A stretch of DNA of 64,000 bases from Adiantum capillus-veneris (lineage: Eukaryota; Streptophyta; Polypodiopsida; Polypodiales; Pteridaceae): contig CM043951.1 of NCBI GenBank assembly GCA_014529385.2, forward strand, positions 107,889,884 through 107,953,883, written 5' to 3'. Under the pieces are notes generated by a model. That model ran no database searches, had not been told where the DNA came from, and saw nothing but the letters and a program-made list of their open reading frames with translations. This document shows positions 57,441 to 64,000 of the stretch, piece by piece. Both the position numbers and the translations under genes were made by a program. Numbering within the stretch: the stretch's first letter is position 1; each line of letters opens with the position of its first letter.

Positions 57441-57923
57441 TATTCTCCCCGTTGCTTTACGCTTTTGCATCGTCGACTTTGACATATCCTCCTGCCCCAA
57501 AACAGCTTGCCTCTTGCTGATACCATCGGAATTTGGAACTGGATTATTGGACATGTTTCTTTCAGTCGTTCTGATGTTTCCAATCTTTTCTAGCCTGCCC
57601 AAGCATTGCTTGATCTTGCTTGGGCTAATGAAAATTCCAAAGTCATTTTATCAATTTGTTTGCATAGAGGAAAATAACCTATGGTTGGAAAAATCCTTAC
57701 ATGCTCCTTGAATAGCTCTCTCTCTTTTTGTGTAATAAGACAGGCAAATGCACTCTCTTTTTGCAAAATAAGGGGAATTCTTAATTTTAGTCAAGACAAC
57801 AGAAACTAGGCAGGCCTCGTGATTTTATTACTTGTTTATCTTGCTTACACCTGCTTTCTGCTTTAGGCTTTTGCTGGAAGCGATGAAGATGATGAGGATG
57901 ATGATAAATGGAGTGATGCATAA
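35129..57923 (+). CDS. SCAR/WAVE-family actin nucleation regulator (exons 2-9; exon 1 not found)
   Basis: Plant SCAR proteins are subunits of the WAVE complex, which relays Rho-type GTPase signals to the Arp2/3 complex to nucleate branched actin. Reconstructed coding exons: 35,129-35,292; 35,445-35,568; 35,650-35,782; 36,238-36,305; 36,406-38,794; 38,902-38,988; 39,114-39,218; 57,867-57,923. All junctions are GT-AG and in phase, giving 1,041 codons plus stop. Exon 2 starts one base into a codon, so a first exon (about 50 codons with the Met) is missing; I did not see it in the window. Domains in order: SCAR homology domain, long low-complexity middle, proline patch, WH2, connector helix, acidic tail with Trp. 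Length fits the ~800-1,400 residues of plant SCARs. The last intron is 18.6 kb of transposons. Which SCAR paralogue it is cannot be said. Confidence 0.93.
36238..36305 (+). CDS. SCAR exon 5 (short, with two possible donors)
   Basis: After the acceptor TGTATCTAG come 22 codons, KKGQRQENGEVREARIASHM then KP, plus two bases. Basic KKxxxxxNGE words are usual here in plant SCARs. The donor CCCAG/GTTCTG at 36,305 was chosen because it alone keeps the frame: AG joins A of exon 6 to give Arg. An earlier, more canonical-looking donor GAG/GTGAGG at 36,267 would give Ser-Ala-Gln-stop in exon 6. Confidence 0.82.
36406..38794 (+). CDS. SCAR central exon 6 (disordered region)
   Basis: One 2,389-nt exon, 796 uninterrupted codons, rich in Ser, Glu, Asp, Thr and Pro, with almost no predicted-fold sequence. 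It begins RAPSEVEDGETSSIPSSS. Near its last quarter it has SFPPPPPLPPLAWRMTRRS, the conserved plant SCAR proline patch followed by an xWRM motif, thought to bind profilin or SH3-type partners. SSASRKRW-like SASTRKRWQIDGVFDKVIL lies mid-exon. It ends at AACAGG/GTAACA. An intact open frame this long argues that the gene is, or was until recently, functional. Confidence 0.92.
38902..39218 (+). CDS. SCAR exons 7-8: WH2 and connector
   Basis: Exon 7 (38,902-38,988) encodes FKRRSKWALTSTTASSDD then REVLLQQIRTR. Exon 8 (39,114-39,218) continues SFSLRNFSAEK and ends INVAAILEKANAIRQ. REVLLQQIRTR plus SFSLRNF is a WH2 actin-binding motif split by the intron. INVAAILEKANAIRQ is the amphipathic connector that contacts actin and Arp2/3. 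Exon 8 ends at a codon boundary (CAG/GTAATG), the same phase as the distal last exon. If the donor is not used, translation adds 23 codons (starting VMWSVYRFF) and stops at about 39,292, giving a protein without the acidic tail. Confidence 0.93.
39758..40369 (+). repeat. LTR of degenerate copia 2 (left)
   Basis: TGTTAGGAATTTCATC...CACCTTTGACA, followed by TGGTATCAGAGCC (initiator tRNA-Met primer site, 40,370-40,382). Similar to 46,598-47,092 (shared GAGGGCTGCTTTGTGGCTGT / GTGGGCTGTTTTGTGGCTGT and the CATCGCCC / CACCGTCA segment). Confidence 0.75.
40579..40878 (+). pseudogene. Copia 2 gag N-terminus
   Basis: ATG 40,579 reads MEAGEESDKNSVCDEEVHKE. After stops, DNA near 40,760 still encodes LNGENYAI with SDYDSG, the gag block usually seen as L-x-G-x-N-Y-x-x-W. 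The frame is cut at 40,878 by the LTR of copia 3, and gag-like sequence resumes near 43,640. Confidence 0.6.
41695..41827 (+). repeat. 134-bp dispersed repeat, copy 2
   Basis: Copy of 33,809-33,942 in the same orientation, within the SCAR last intron; the first copy is upstream of SCAR exon 2. Confidence 0.85.
42040..42178. repeat. GA/GT microsatellite cluster
   Basis: (GAGG)-rich, then (TG)12, then about 40 bp of GA and GAAA repeats, ending at the 3' tail of LINE A copy 4. Confidence 0.95.
42179..42995 (-). mobile_element. LINE family A, copy 4 (3' fragment)
   Basis: A minus-strand fragment from the zinc cluster (CRIC, a stop, TEVESEEHFVMRC; about 42,963-42,905) to the 3' tail. The frame 42,940-42,446 gives 164 residues, including QQHMIGREQRRFGQFLVAAL and TITQFFRRAGPDPP. 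The tail has CGTCTTCGAAAGGCCGAACT at 42,201-42,220, with a near-perfect terminal hairpin (GGCCGA-AC-TCGACC), followed outward by (GAAA)n and (GA)n. Confidence 0.85.
43268..43396 (+). pseudogene. Copia 3 polyprotein C-terminus
   Basis: Encodes IEVEDKPIELFKIDTDSLADL-like residues, then LLTKGLPSEKFAHF and GIG-stop, the characteristic end of copia RNase H (ADLLTKxLxxxKF). It is immediately followed by a purine run and the right LTR. Confidence 0.8.
43630..46597 (+). mobile_element. Copia 2 internal region (gag to RT, heavily decayed)
   Basis: A continuous but frame-broken copia polyprotein. Gag: HIRLMKDAKMMWDRLASLYD near 43,690. Knuckle: CGEKGCYWRKC, degraded, near 44,140. Protease: WILDSRGLSQHMTPSKDQL near 44,320 (expected D-S-G, here D-S-R). 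Pre-integrase: LWHYRFGRLNVDAL and CTLCIRRKRH near 44,680-44,815. Integrase remnant DDFNRFAWVYFLKRKDEA near 44,940. Reverse transcriptase 45,895-46,380. RNase H is truncated, and an LTR begins at 46,598. Confidence 0.88.
45751..46380 (+). pseudogene. Copia 2 reverse transcriptase
   Basis: A 209-codon frame including EEEVYVEQPLGFSPL, VYKLGKALYGLKQAPQGWY and the catalytic FYVDDLVITG near 46,127, then LTKEFEMTGLGLLCYFLGLE. The first ~45 codons do not look like copia. A relic of the next block, LIWLLNTPFDISFP, lies in another frame near 46,432. The Asp pair is intact but the protein is truncated. Confidence 0.85.
46598..47092 (+). repeat. LTR of degenerate copia 2 (right)
   Basis: TGTTAGAGTTTGTCACC...CTACTTTCGACA, followed by TCATATCAGAAC, a mutated primer-binding site. 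Because a primer site and gag follow it, this LTR sits between two tandem internal regions. Confidence 0.7.
47281..47640 (+). pseudogene. Copia gag fragment downstream of LTR
   Basis: TTTSAKQIWDHLESIHQHV and, in another frame, TNKMQSLWQEILGMGKNIA represent the gag helical region. Frameshifted around 47,470. No later domain follows. Confidence 0.65.
47640..49400. other. Intron stretch with a gypsy integrase scrap
   Basis: At 48,166-48,350 the sequence encodes HHGMPTFIVSHRDPSTISF and, about 60 bp later, NGMPTSIVSDRDPSTTRLFW. This is the integrase core motif (G-x-P-x-x-I-V-S-D-R-D-P-x-F-x-S-x-F-W), present twice as a short tandem duplication. The rest (47,650-48,120; 48,360-49,400) shows no recognisable gene; 49,080-49,400 is ordinary AT-rich sequence. 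Confidence 0.6.
49656..50171 (-). repeat. Gypsy 3' LTR
   Basis: 516 bp; TG...CA on either strand (TGTAACA...TGTGACA). Clearly diverged from the 5' LTR by indels and substitutions, so the element is older than the copia at 11 kb. Confidence 0.92.
50777..51223 (-). pseudogene. Gypsy integrase C-terminus and chromodomain
   Basis: The frame 51,223-51,041 starts MKLKDNDWVLLRFEKACLR and has KLSMRYYGTFQIFEKI, the GPY/F-like module at the integrase end. The frame 51,016-50,777 has EQILAHKDRKVKGKMIRQF, LVKFKNYPALDAKWMEHED, a chromodomain (L-V-K-(W/F)-x-x-Y ... W motif). In chromoviruses this module tethers integration to particular chromatin marks. A frameshift separates the two modules. Confidence 0.85.
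51290..51780 (-). pseudogene. Gypsy integrase core remnant
   Basis: The minus strand near 51,575-51,530 encodes SSFHPQIDGQSKIANS, the conserved end of the integrase core (S-A/S-F-H-P-Q-T-D-G-Q-S/T-E/K). The catalytic DDE residues upstream are missing: only about 200 bp separate this motif from the zinc-binding-region remnant at 51,592-51,780, where over 400 bp would be expected. An internal deletion is inferred. Confidence 0.75.
51788..53238 (-). pseudogene. Gypsy reverse transcriptase and RNase H
   Basis: The frame 53,238-53,041 ends VSRAQNEEIMNQV at a TGA. The frame 53,034-52,144 (296 codons) carries LQPSTSPYYSPVLLVLKKDG, CIDYRALNKITIKNRFPIP, SKIDLKSGYHQIRIA, TFNRMMDKIF, the catalytic FFDDIIVFSKDEAE, and starts RNase H with VYCDACGRSLGAVL. 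RNase H continues in 52,147-51,788 with YEKELLAVIHALTQWQHYL and FTVFIDHQSLHYFLSQ. Only a stop and a frameshift break about 480 codons. All residues expected for RT catalysis are visible. Confidence 0.95.
53226..53780 (-). pseudogene. Gypsy aspartic protease region
   Basis: The frame has ALIFFDEGAKANFISHELA; retroelement proteases need D-S/T-G, so D-E-G is a likely inactivating change or family variant (the plus-strand copies read D-G-G). IKPLEGCDVLLGVPWYHKN follows, the second strand typical of the fold. It continues in frame toward the reverse transcriptase with a stop near 53,230. Confidence 0.85.
53782..54973 (-). pseudogene. Gypsy gag
   Basis: Starts at ATG 54,973 (MDSNRDQLTSSVSEDAGRD), about 50 bp inside the 5' LTR and primer site. 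The capsid-like region is in broken frames (54,743-54,206). The frame 54,261-53,782 has FKEQIERFTLGLPTEIRDHY and the zinc knuckle CFGCGEQGHISAKYPKK, in which the last Cys is Tyr. The frame then runs through a Lys/Arg-rich tail into the protease region. Confidence 0.88.
55038..55594 (-). repeat. Gypsy 5' LTR
   Basis: 557 bp. It contains CTTTCGGTATTTCTTTTTGT and GCCACGTCAGCA words, also seen in diverged form in the 3,121-3,560 duplicated segment. Confidence 0.92.
55608..57189 (+). pseudogene. LARD internal region with gag-like end
   Basis: It starts with the primer-binding site. Short frames follow with no known domain until about 56,440-56,660, where RSYNRCYKCDTLLCFAREFE, DKGKLDRDNGDKDLTEE and ATTPDF-stop match the minus-strand LARD copy. 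No protease or reverse transcriptase is present. A 145-codon frame at 56,672-57,109 lies between gag and the 3' LTR and is not recognised. A purine run AGAGAGGG precedes the 3' LTR, within a ~30-bp tandem duplication of the junction (57,160-57,200). Confidence 0.65.
57190..57484 (+). repeat. LARD 3' LTR
   Basis: 295 bp, TGTTAAAG...TTTGACA, with an internal (TC)n of about 54 bp (57,384-57,437). Confidence 0.85.
57867..57923 (+). CDS. SCAR last exon, copy A (acidic tail)
   Basis: 19 codons, AFAGSDEDDEDDDKWSDA and TAA, after the acceptor TTTCTGCTTTAG. The Asp/Glu run with Trp near the C terminus is the acidic segment that binds Arp2/3 and is required for activation. Phase 0 matches the end of exon 8. 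In the family this tail normally follows the connector helix directly. Confidence 0.93.
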   Translation, partial: AFAGSDEDDEDDDKWSDA

Positions 57924-58166
57924 TCTGAGACGTTCATTGCAGTAAACCACAAGCACAACTCTGAACACCCATTGAAGTATCCTTGGAGTGTACATTTGTA
58001 TGGCAAATGTCTTCCTGGCACAAACATCACAATATGAGGGCCCAGGTTCTAACCATTTCTCTATAAATGCTTGCAGTAACTTCCCTGCTAGGAGTCAAAG
58101 ATGGTTTTTACCTCCGTGAGGTATTTGTACAGCAGATGACTAGCAATTTTGTATGATCTTAAAAGC

Positions 58167-58172
58167 AATAAA
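58167..58172 (+). terminator. Candidate SCAR poly(A) signal, copy A
   Basis: AATAAA followed by TGTACATT, 244 bp after the SCAR stop codon. A plausible 3' UTR length; sequence only. Confidence 0.45.
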
Positions 58173-58978
58173 TGTACATTATCGGTAAATTGCCCTATTG
58201 ATTTAGGGGGGTGACAGGTGAGAAGAGGCTTTGTTATGGAGAGAGATATTTTAACCCTGTAACTTATCTGAGTAGAGAAGGATTTGGTTGATATTTTCCG
58301 CGAATAATGTTCAAGGTTTGTTGGAGTTCCCAGAGTTGTGTAAAACACTTGATTTAGCCAGCTTTCTCTTGTGAACAGAAGATTAATTGACTTGCAACGA
58401 AGGGAGTAGTTGACATCGTAGGGGAGCAAGATGCGAGTTACATCCCTCCACATCGGAGAACCCAAATGGCCTAGTATGGGTAAGAGGCTAGTGGCTAGGA
58501 GCCTATGGGAATAATGGGTAGAGGCCCCAGGAAACGAGTAATGGGACATTCAGCCCAAGTAGCAGGATGCTGAAGAAAGATCAAAGGTAGCATGCATAAA
58601 CTACCAGTGAGGTAGTAGGGCCCAATAGCTTATACTCTGATGACAGGGAAGCAGGTACACTTTCTTGCTTCAAGGCTATGAAAAGGTAGATTGTGCTGTA
58701 TGTTGGGCACTTGACATTTGTTTATGGGCTTCACGTTGAAGTGCTGAATAATATGGAAATATGTACAAAAATGGTTCCACGCCTAGTGTCATGCAATGTT
58801 AAGCAGCGGCCTCTCCATGTGCTACCATGCCATGCTATCAATAGCGGCACAATTCCAGAGTGACTGATTGAGTAGGTCGATCACAAAGCAGTTGGCCCTC
58901 AGTTGCATGGACATTGCTCTCTGTGGTATGGCCATCGGTCTCCGGTACAGCCACATGCATTTCTATGACAATATCGTG

Positions 58979-60184
58979 CTCCACTACATCCCCTGCCAAT
59001 TTTCCATAATTAGCTCTTGAACAAATTCACTCTTATCAACTAAGTACAATTAATGAAAAGACAGTAGCGCCTCCTTTTAAGATTCCCTCGAACAAAGCTT
59101 TTCCGGTCAGGCTACCTATGTAAATAACCAAGATCGGATATAGTTGGTAATGGGCAAGGGATTAGGTTCTCAAGGACAGGCATAAGGTAACAAGGAATTC
59201 AACACGTGGGCAGCAAATCAAATCGCAGCGGTCATTTCATGTCATGAAGGATTGGGTCCACCGCGTATGGGAAGTCATAACATAACAGTGGTTGAAAATT
59301 ACCAGACAATTTCTACTCGTTCAGCCACATACCTGTGCCAAGAATTGCCATGTGCAAGTACCATACTATCTTGTGATGCCTTCTTGAAGAGAGAGTGCAG
59401 TCTTCAAGACCCAAAGCCCCTTAGCGGATGACTGTGGCAACCTCAACAATGCTCGGCAATAATACATTTTTGGGATCTTGCAGTGGGCTCCCTTTTGCAT
59501 CAGTGTTCCATTGCAAGTTACCAATCTGATTGTCATTAGCCAAATGCACTCTTTTTGAGCTTAATTTTCAAGCTTTAAAAAATAACCCTCCTTTTCTGAC
59601 TCTCAAATCTATTGCCTCCCTGAATCATTGATTGTGTATGTAGCAAAAAGATATTAAAAGGGTATTTATTGTTCTCTTTTTCGGGTTTCATTTTTTCTAT
59701 AGCTTTCAGACCAGGTTGAATGTTTTACATGGTAGATAGTTACATCTTTTTGTCTCTGGACATGAATAAGCGTTTAAAAACAACATCCTTATACCATACA
59801 CATACATAGATATGTATGCATAAATGTACATCTACATACATGCATGCATACATATATAGGTACTACTTAATTTAACATGGCATTTGTGTGTTTGTGGACA
59901 TGTATAACCATTTAAACACGACACCTCTATATATCACACACTAGTACGGCCGGCGGCCTTCTACCACCCCCCCCCCCCCCCCCCCCTCACAACAAACCAA
60001 CCAATGCAATCCTGCCCTCCCCCCTCGCGCTCCCTCTTGTCTAGTCCCCCTCGCGCCCTCTCCTACTCGCGTTTCCTCCTGCTCAGCCCCCCTCGCGCTC
60101 TCCCCTGCAGCTCCACCCCCTCATGCCCCTCTCTGAAGCTGTGGTAAGCTCCCACTCAAGTGCAACAGGGCAGCGACAACATAG

Positions 60185-60231
<47 letters not shown>

Positions 60232-60440
60232 CAACTCTCCTTGTCGGCTAGACCTTTAAGGTCTCTTTGGATAGTTCCTACGACATTAAAACTCTCTTCT
60301 TCTTCTTCTTCTTCTCTCTCTAAATCTTCTATCGCAATAAAACGTCCTTTATCGTCTTTGTTTCTCTCTAAGTCTTCAAGGTCTTTTTTCTTTCTATCGC
60401 ATTAATCTCTTTTTTTCCTCTCAGCCTTCTATCGCATTAA

Positions 60441-60492
<52 letters not shown>

Positions 60493-60556
60493 GACAGCTG
60501 CTAGCGCGGGACTCCATGAGCTGCTTGCTGCTTGCCACTGCTCCCGCCACAGTCCT
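58979..60556. other. Region downstream of SCAR copy A, no gene seen
   Basis: Low-complexity rich: a 20-base C run (59,967-59,986), ACATACAT repeats (59,810-59,860), (TC)n tracts at 60,186-60,227 and 60,444-60,490, and CTTCTT repeats. No coding region was recognised. Whether it recurs after copy B cannot be seen because the window ends first. Confidence 0.6.
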
Positions 60557-62427
60557 CGTCAGCACTGCAGCGCAATTCTCGGAATTCTGCAGCCAGCCGG
60601 GGTGTAAGTGTGTGTATCTAGGTTGCCACGTCATTGGTTTGTGATAGTCGACTTTGACATGGTATCAGAGCGCAAGGCTCCGTGACCTTGGGTGAGGACA
60701 AGCACCTGTGTGTGACGAAGAGAAATCAAAGGAGGAGGAGGAGGGCATGTCGTTGTCCTTGCACCTTGATTCCTCCAAGGAAGAGGGCCCTATGGACGGC
60801 GTTGTAAAACGTCAGCGTTAGCCCCATGAAGTCGGCGACCCGTGGTGTCCTATGCTCATCTCCTTGTGGGACGCCCCCCTCCCCCGCTCATGCCCGACCG
60901 GTCGACGAGCATTTTGAAATGCAAAATGCAACACTTGGCTATCTTGCCCCTTGCCACGGCATTTTGAAACACAAACTACAGCGCTTGGCAAAGGGCCCTT
61001 GTTGCAATGGAGATGAGCGATGTTGGCTGTGTGCTTTGAGACGCCAATGCAAATCCTATTGGAGGCATGGATCCCCGGTGACGGTTCATCTTCAAGCATT
61101 TTGAAATGCATTGACAAAGTGGGCTTTAAGAGTATAGCTTTTGGGTTCGTTTCATTTTATTATGTCCCTTCGATTGGCATGTTTTAAGGTTGTGTCTTAG
61201 CGAGTATTCTGCAAGGCTGAAAAGATGGAGTCCTTCAGGAGGCAAAGGCCAATGCGATAGGTGCTCCCATGAAGCCATGACATCAAAAAAGCGAACCAAT
61301 ACCAACACCAACCAATGGCTATGGAAAATGGATCAATTACTTCGAGTTAGCGACCTATGCACTGGCAAAGTTCTCAAGGAAGCCGCCAATTTGTTTGGTT
61401 CGGGATTTTGAAGCCAAAAGCGCATGCATGAGTTCGCCAAACGAGAGGGGCAAAGGCAAGCTTAACAAGGAAGGCACTACCAATACTTAGTTAGTTGCCT
61501 CGGCACCCGCGAGGTCCTACAACCGTTGTTATAAAACACGTTGCTTTGTTTGGCTCGGGAGTTTGAAGCCAAAGACAAAAGCAGGAACTCACAAAGAGAC
61601 AAAGACAAAGGCAAGTTGGACAGAGATAACGGTGATAAAGATTTGACAGAGGAGGTCAGCATGGCACTGGTGGAGGCGATCACAGTGGCCACGACGCCAG
61701 ATTTCTAGTCAAGAGGCAGTTGCCACCACTAGCTTCAGCCAAAGAGAGGCTTGTGAGTGGCAGAGAAGGGCAAATAGTGGTCCCTATAAATAATTTTGAC
61801 CCTTGTGTTGGACTCTGGAGTTAAGGTTACTGTGTTCAAGGCACATGCATCTGGCAGGGAACCAATCAGACATATCTAAAACAGTATGGATGGTGCACCA
61901 ATCTAGAGTGCACCAATCCATTGTTGTTAGCCAGATTATGGAGAGGATGTGTTTCAAAGTTCATTATCTTGGAGTATTTTGGACGTGATGTGTTCACAGT
62001 TCATGTATGGATATTCTTGGATGCGATGTGGTCTACAGTTCAATTACTAAAAGGCAACGATGCTGAAGATGGCATTATTCAAAGGTACAAAGTTGAGGGT
62101 AGCAAATCCGAGGTGAATCTAGCCATGATAGCTGTTGTTGGGGTGTCCATGGTATAGCTTCTTAATCGACTTGGCTCACCATTTATGTCCACTATGAGCT
62201 GTAGAGAGGGTGTTAAAGTTATGGCATTTAGAGAGGGTGTTAAAGTTATGGCATCTAAAGTGAACCACCCAATGTGATCCCATTATTTATTTTGGCTTTT
62301 AGGTATATATCTTACTTGTTTGTCAAAGTCTGGGTAGGGCAATTTACTTAGATGGGTATATATGCAACCCATTGCCCCCATTGTATTATCATCAGTTATT
62401 TATTGCCAAGGTTGGTTGGTTCACCAG

Positions 62428-62472
<45 letters not shown>

Positions 62473-62898
62473 TATTCTCCCCGTTGCTTTACGCTTTTGC
62501 ATCGTCGACTTTGACATATCCTCCTGCCCCAAAACAACCTGCCTCTTGCTGATACCATCGGATTTTGGAACTGGATTATTGGACATGTTTCTTTCAGTCG
62601 TTCTGATGTTTCCAATCTTTTCTAGCCTGCCCAAGCATTGCTTGATCTTGCTTGGGCTAATGAAAATTCCAAAGTCATTTTATCAATTTGTTTGCATAGA
62701 GGAAAATAACCTATGGTTGGAAAAATCCTTACATGCTCCTTGAATAGCTCCCTCTCTTTTTGTGTAATAAGACAGGCAAATGCACTCTCTTTTTGCAAAA
62801 TAAGGGGAATTCTTAATTTTAGTCAAGACAACAAAAACTATGCAGGCCTCGTGATTTTATTACTTGTTTATCTTGCTTACACTTGCTTTCTGCTTTAG

Positions 62899-62955
62899 GC
62901 TTTTGCTGGAAGCGATGAAGATGATGAGGATGATGATAAATGGAGTGATGCATAA
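62899..62955 (+). CDS. SCAR last exon, copy B (duplicate)
   Basis: Identical coding sequence to 57,867-57,923 (AFAGSDEDDEDDDKWSDA, stop), with the same acceptor TTTCTGCTTTAG. Splicing from exon 8 to this copy would give the same protein through a 23.7 kb intron. It has no own upstream exons in the window, so it is either an alternative last exon or a passenger. Confidence 0.88.
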   Translation, partial: AFAGSDEDDEDDDKWSDA

Positions 62956-63198
62956 TCTGAGACGTTCATTGCAGTAAACCACAAGCACAACTCTGAACAC
63001 CCATTGAAGTATCCTTGGAGTGTACATTTGTATGGCAAATGTCTTCCTGGCACAAACATCACAATATGAGGGCCCAGGTTCTAACCATTTCTCTGTAAAT
63101 GCTTGCAGTAACTTCCCTGCTAGGAGTCAAAGATGGTTTTTACCTCCGTGAGGTATTTGTACAGCAGATGACGAGCAATTTTGTATGATCTTAAAAGC

Positions 63199-63204
63199 AA
63201 TAAA
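63199..63204 (+). terminator. Candidate SCAR poly(A) signal, copy B
   Basis: AATAAA in the duplicated 3' UTR, equivalent to 58,167-58,172. Confidence 0.4.
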
Positions 63205-64000
63205 TGTACATTATATGTAAATTGCCCTATTGATTTAGGGGGGTGACAGGTGAGAAGAGGCTTTGTTATGGAGAGAGATATTTTAACCCTGTAACTTATC
63301 TGAGTAGAGAAGGATTTGGTTGATATTTTCCGTGAATAATGTTCAAGGTTTGTTGGAGTTCCCAGAGTTGTGTAAAACACTTGATTTAGCCAGCTTTCTC
63401 TTGTGAACAGAAGATTAATTGACTTGCAACGAAGGGAGTAGTTGACCTCGTAGGGGAGCAAGATGCGAGCTACATCCCTCCACATCGGAGAACCCAAATG
63501 GCCTAGTATGGGTAAGAGGCTAGTGGCTAGGAGCCTATGGGAATAATGGCTAGAGGCCCCAGGAAACGAGTAATGGGACATTCAGCCCAAGTAGCAGGAT
63601 GCTGAAGAAAGATCAAAGGTAGCATGCATAAACTACCAGTGAGGTAGTAGGGCCCAATAGCTTATACTCTGATGACAGGGAAGCAGGTACACTTTCTTGC
63701 TTCAAGGCTATGAAAAGGTAGATTGTGCTGTATGTTGGGCACTTGACATTTGTTTATGGGCTTCACGTTGAAGTGCTGAATAATATGGAAATATGTACAA
63801 AAATGGTTCCACGCCTAGTGTCATGCAATGTTAAGCAGCGGCCTCTCCATGTGCTACCATGCCATGCTATCAATAGCGGCACAATTCCAGAGTGACTGAT
63901 TGAGTAGGTCGATCACAAAGCAGTTGGCCCTCAGTTGCATGGACATTGCTCTCTGTGGTATGGCCATCGGTCTCCGGTACAGCCACATGCATTTCTATGA

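Larger units (their letters stand above)
49401..57484 (+). mobile_element. LARD (non-autonomous LTR element), plus strand, with nested gypsy
   Basis: 5' LTR: 49,401-49,655 plus 55,600-55,607, split by a gypsy insertion. Primer site TGGTATCAGAGC at 55,608-55,619. Internal region 55,608-57,189. 3' LTR 57,190-57,484. Both LTRs begin TGTTAAAGTTATGGCATCT and end CTTTGACA, with a (TC)n tract inside. The 4 bp TATC occurs on both outer flanks (49,397-49,400 and 57,485-57,488). It has no pol gene. The internal region encodes only a decayed gag-like end. Confidence 0.88.
39219..57866 (+). other. SCAR intron 8, 18.6 kb, filled with transposons
   Basis: Donor CAG/GTAATG at 39,219 and acceptor TTCTGCTTTAG/GCT at 57,866. 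Contents in order: a degenerate copia (39,758-47,092 and beyond) itself holding another copia with a LINE A fragment; a gypsy integrase scrap (48,166-48,350); unannotated sequence to 49,400; a LARD (49,401-57,484) with a gypsy element in its 5' LTR; and 382 bp of ordinary intron. Exon phase and sequence on both sides fit the family's connector-acidic junction. Confidence 0.88.
55505..60556 (+). repeat. Segmental duplication, copy A (about 5.05 kb unit)
   Basis: From CGTCAGCACTGCAGCG (55,505) the sequence is repeated from 60,557, about 99% identical by eye, through to the end of the window (58,978 matches 64,000). It includes the last 90 bp of the gypsy LTR, the GTCGA duplication, the LARD interior, the 3' LTR, the end of SCAR intron 8, the last SCAR exon and the 3' UTR. 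The joint at 60,556/60,557 (CACAGTCCT/CGTCAGC) fits a head-to-tail tandem duplication. Confidence 0.93.
60557..64000 (+). repeat. Segmental duplication, copy B (continues past window)
   Basis: Matches 55,505-58,978. Differences seen include a 6-bp deletion near 61,537 (versus TGTGAC at 56,484), a shorter (TC)n (62,432-62,468) and scattered substitutions (for example TCTGGG/TCTAGG near 60,619). The LARD 3' LTR copy is 62,238-62,516. Confidence 0.93.

Noticed and set aside
49396-57489. 5-bp target duplication for the LARD
   Set aside because: Only 4 bp (TATC) match at the exact outer ends (ATATC versus TATCC), so a full duplication is not claimed.
58088-58549. 153-codon minus-strand frame, repeated at 63,120-63,581
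   Set aside because: It is antisense to the SCAR 3' UTR. Its conservation is explained by the recent duplication, and no protein motif is visible.

Overview
This window is nuclear DNA from a land plant with a large, repeat-packed genome. The evidence is one split host gene with plant-type introns (a SCAR/WAVE actin regulator), plant-style Ty1/copia and Ty3/gypsy elements primed by initiator tRNA-Met, two families of non-LTR retrotransposons (LINEs), and many long (GA)n/(TC)n tracts. No bacterial, plastid or mitochondrial gene content was seen. The lineage cannot be fixed from the sequence; a fern or another large-genome non-flowering plant is only a guess.

Layout. 1-3.07 kb: minus-strand LINE (family A), cut by the window start, with its 5' end in a (GA)n tract. 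2.93-4.91 kb: a ~1 kb tandem duplication. 4.75-5.71 kb: a retroposed segment with an A-rich tail and 14-bp target duplications. 6.24-10.63 kb: a broken plus-strand LINE (family B), a GA tract, then a second B fragment split by a young copia element (11.04-15.79 kb; TSD GTTTG). 16.6-18.26 kb: LINE A fragment. 19.98-22.72 kb: deleted gypsy element. 22.72-27.64 kb: an unclassified ~1.5 kb inverted repeat plus a third direct copy. 27.89-33.1 kb: a minus-strand non-autonomous LTR element (called LARD here) whose LTR is split, inside its (TC)n tract, by a nearly complete LINE A.

35.1-57.9 kb: the SCAR/WAVE gene, plus strand. Exons 2-8 lie at 35,129-39,218. The last exon (acidic tail) lies at 57,867-57,923, beyond an 18.6 kb intron holding two or three degenerate copia elements, a LINE A fragment, a gypsy integrase scrap, and a LARD with a chromodomain-bearing gypsy element nested in its 5' LTR. 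Exon 1 was not found. A ~5.05 kb segment (55,505-60,556) holding the end of that nest, the last exon and the 3' UTR is tandemly duplicated from 60,557 to beyond the window, so there are two terminal exons.

The single host gene would encode an activator of the Arp2/3 complex: an N-terminal SCAR homology domain for the WAVE complex, a long disordered proline-containing middle, and a WH2-connector-acidic output module. Everything else is transposable elements, nearly all decayed, whose nesting gives a relative history: LARD insertion, then gypsy into its LTR, then segmental duplication.
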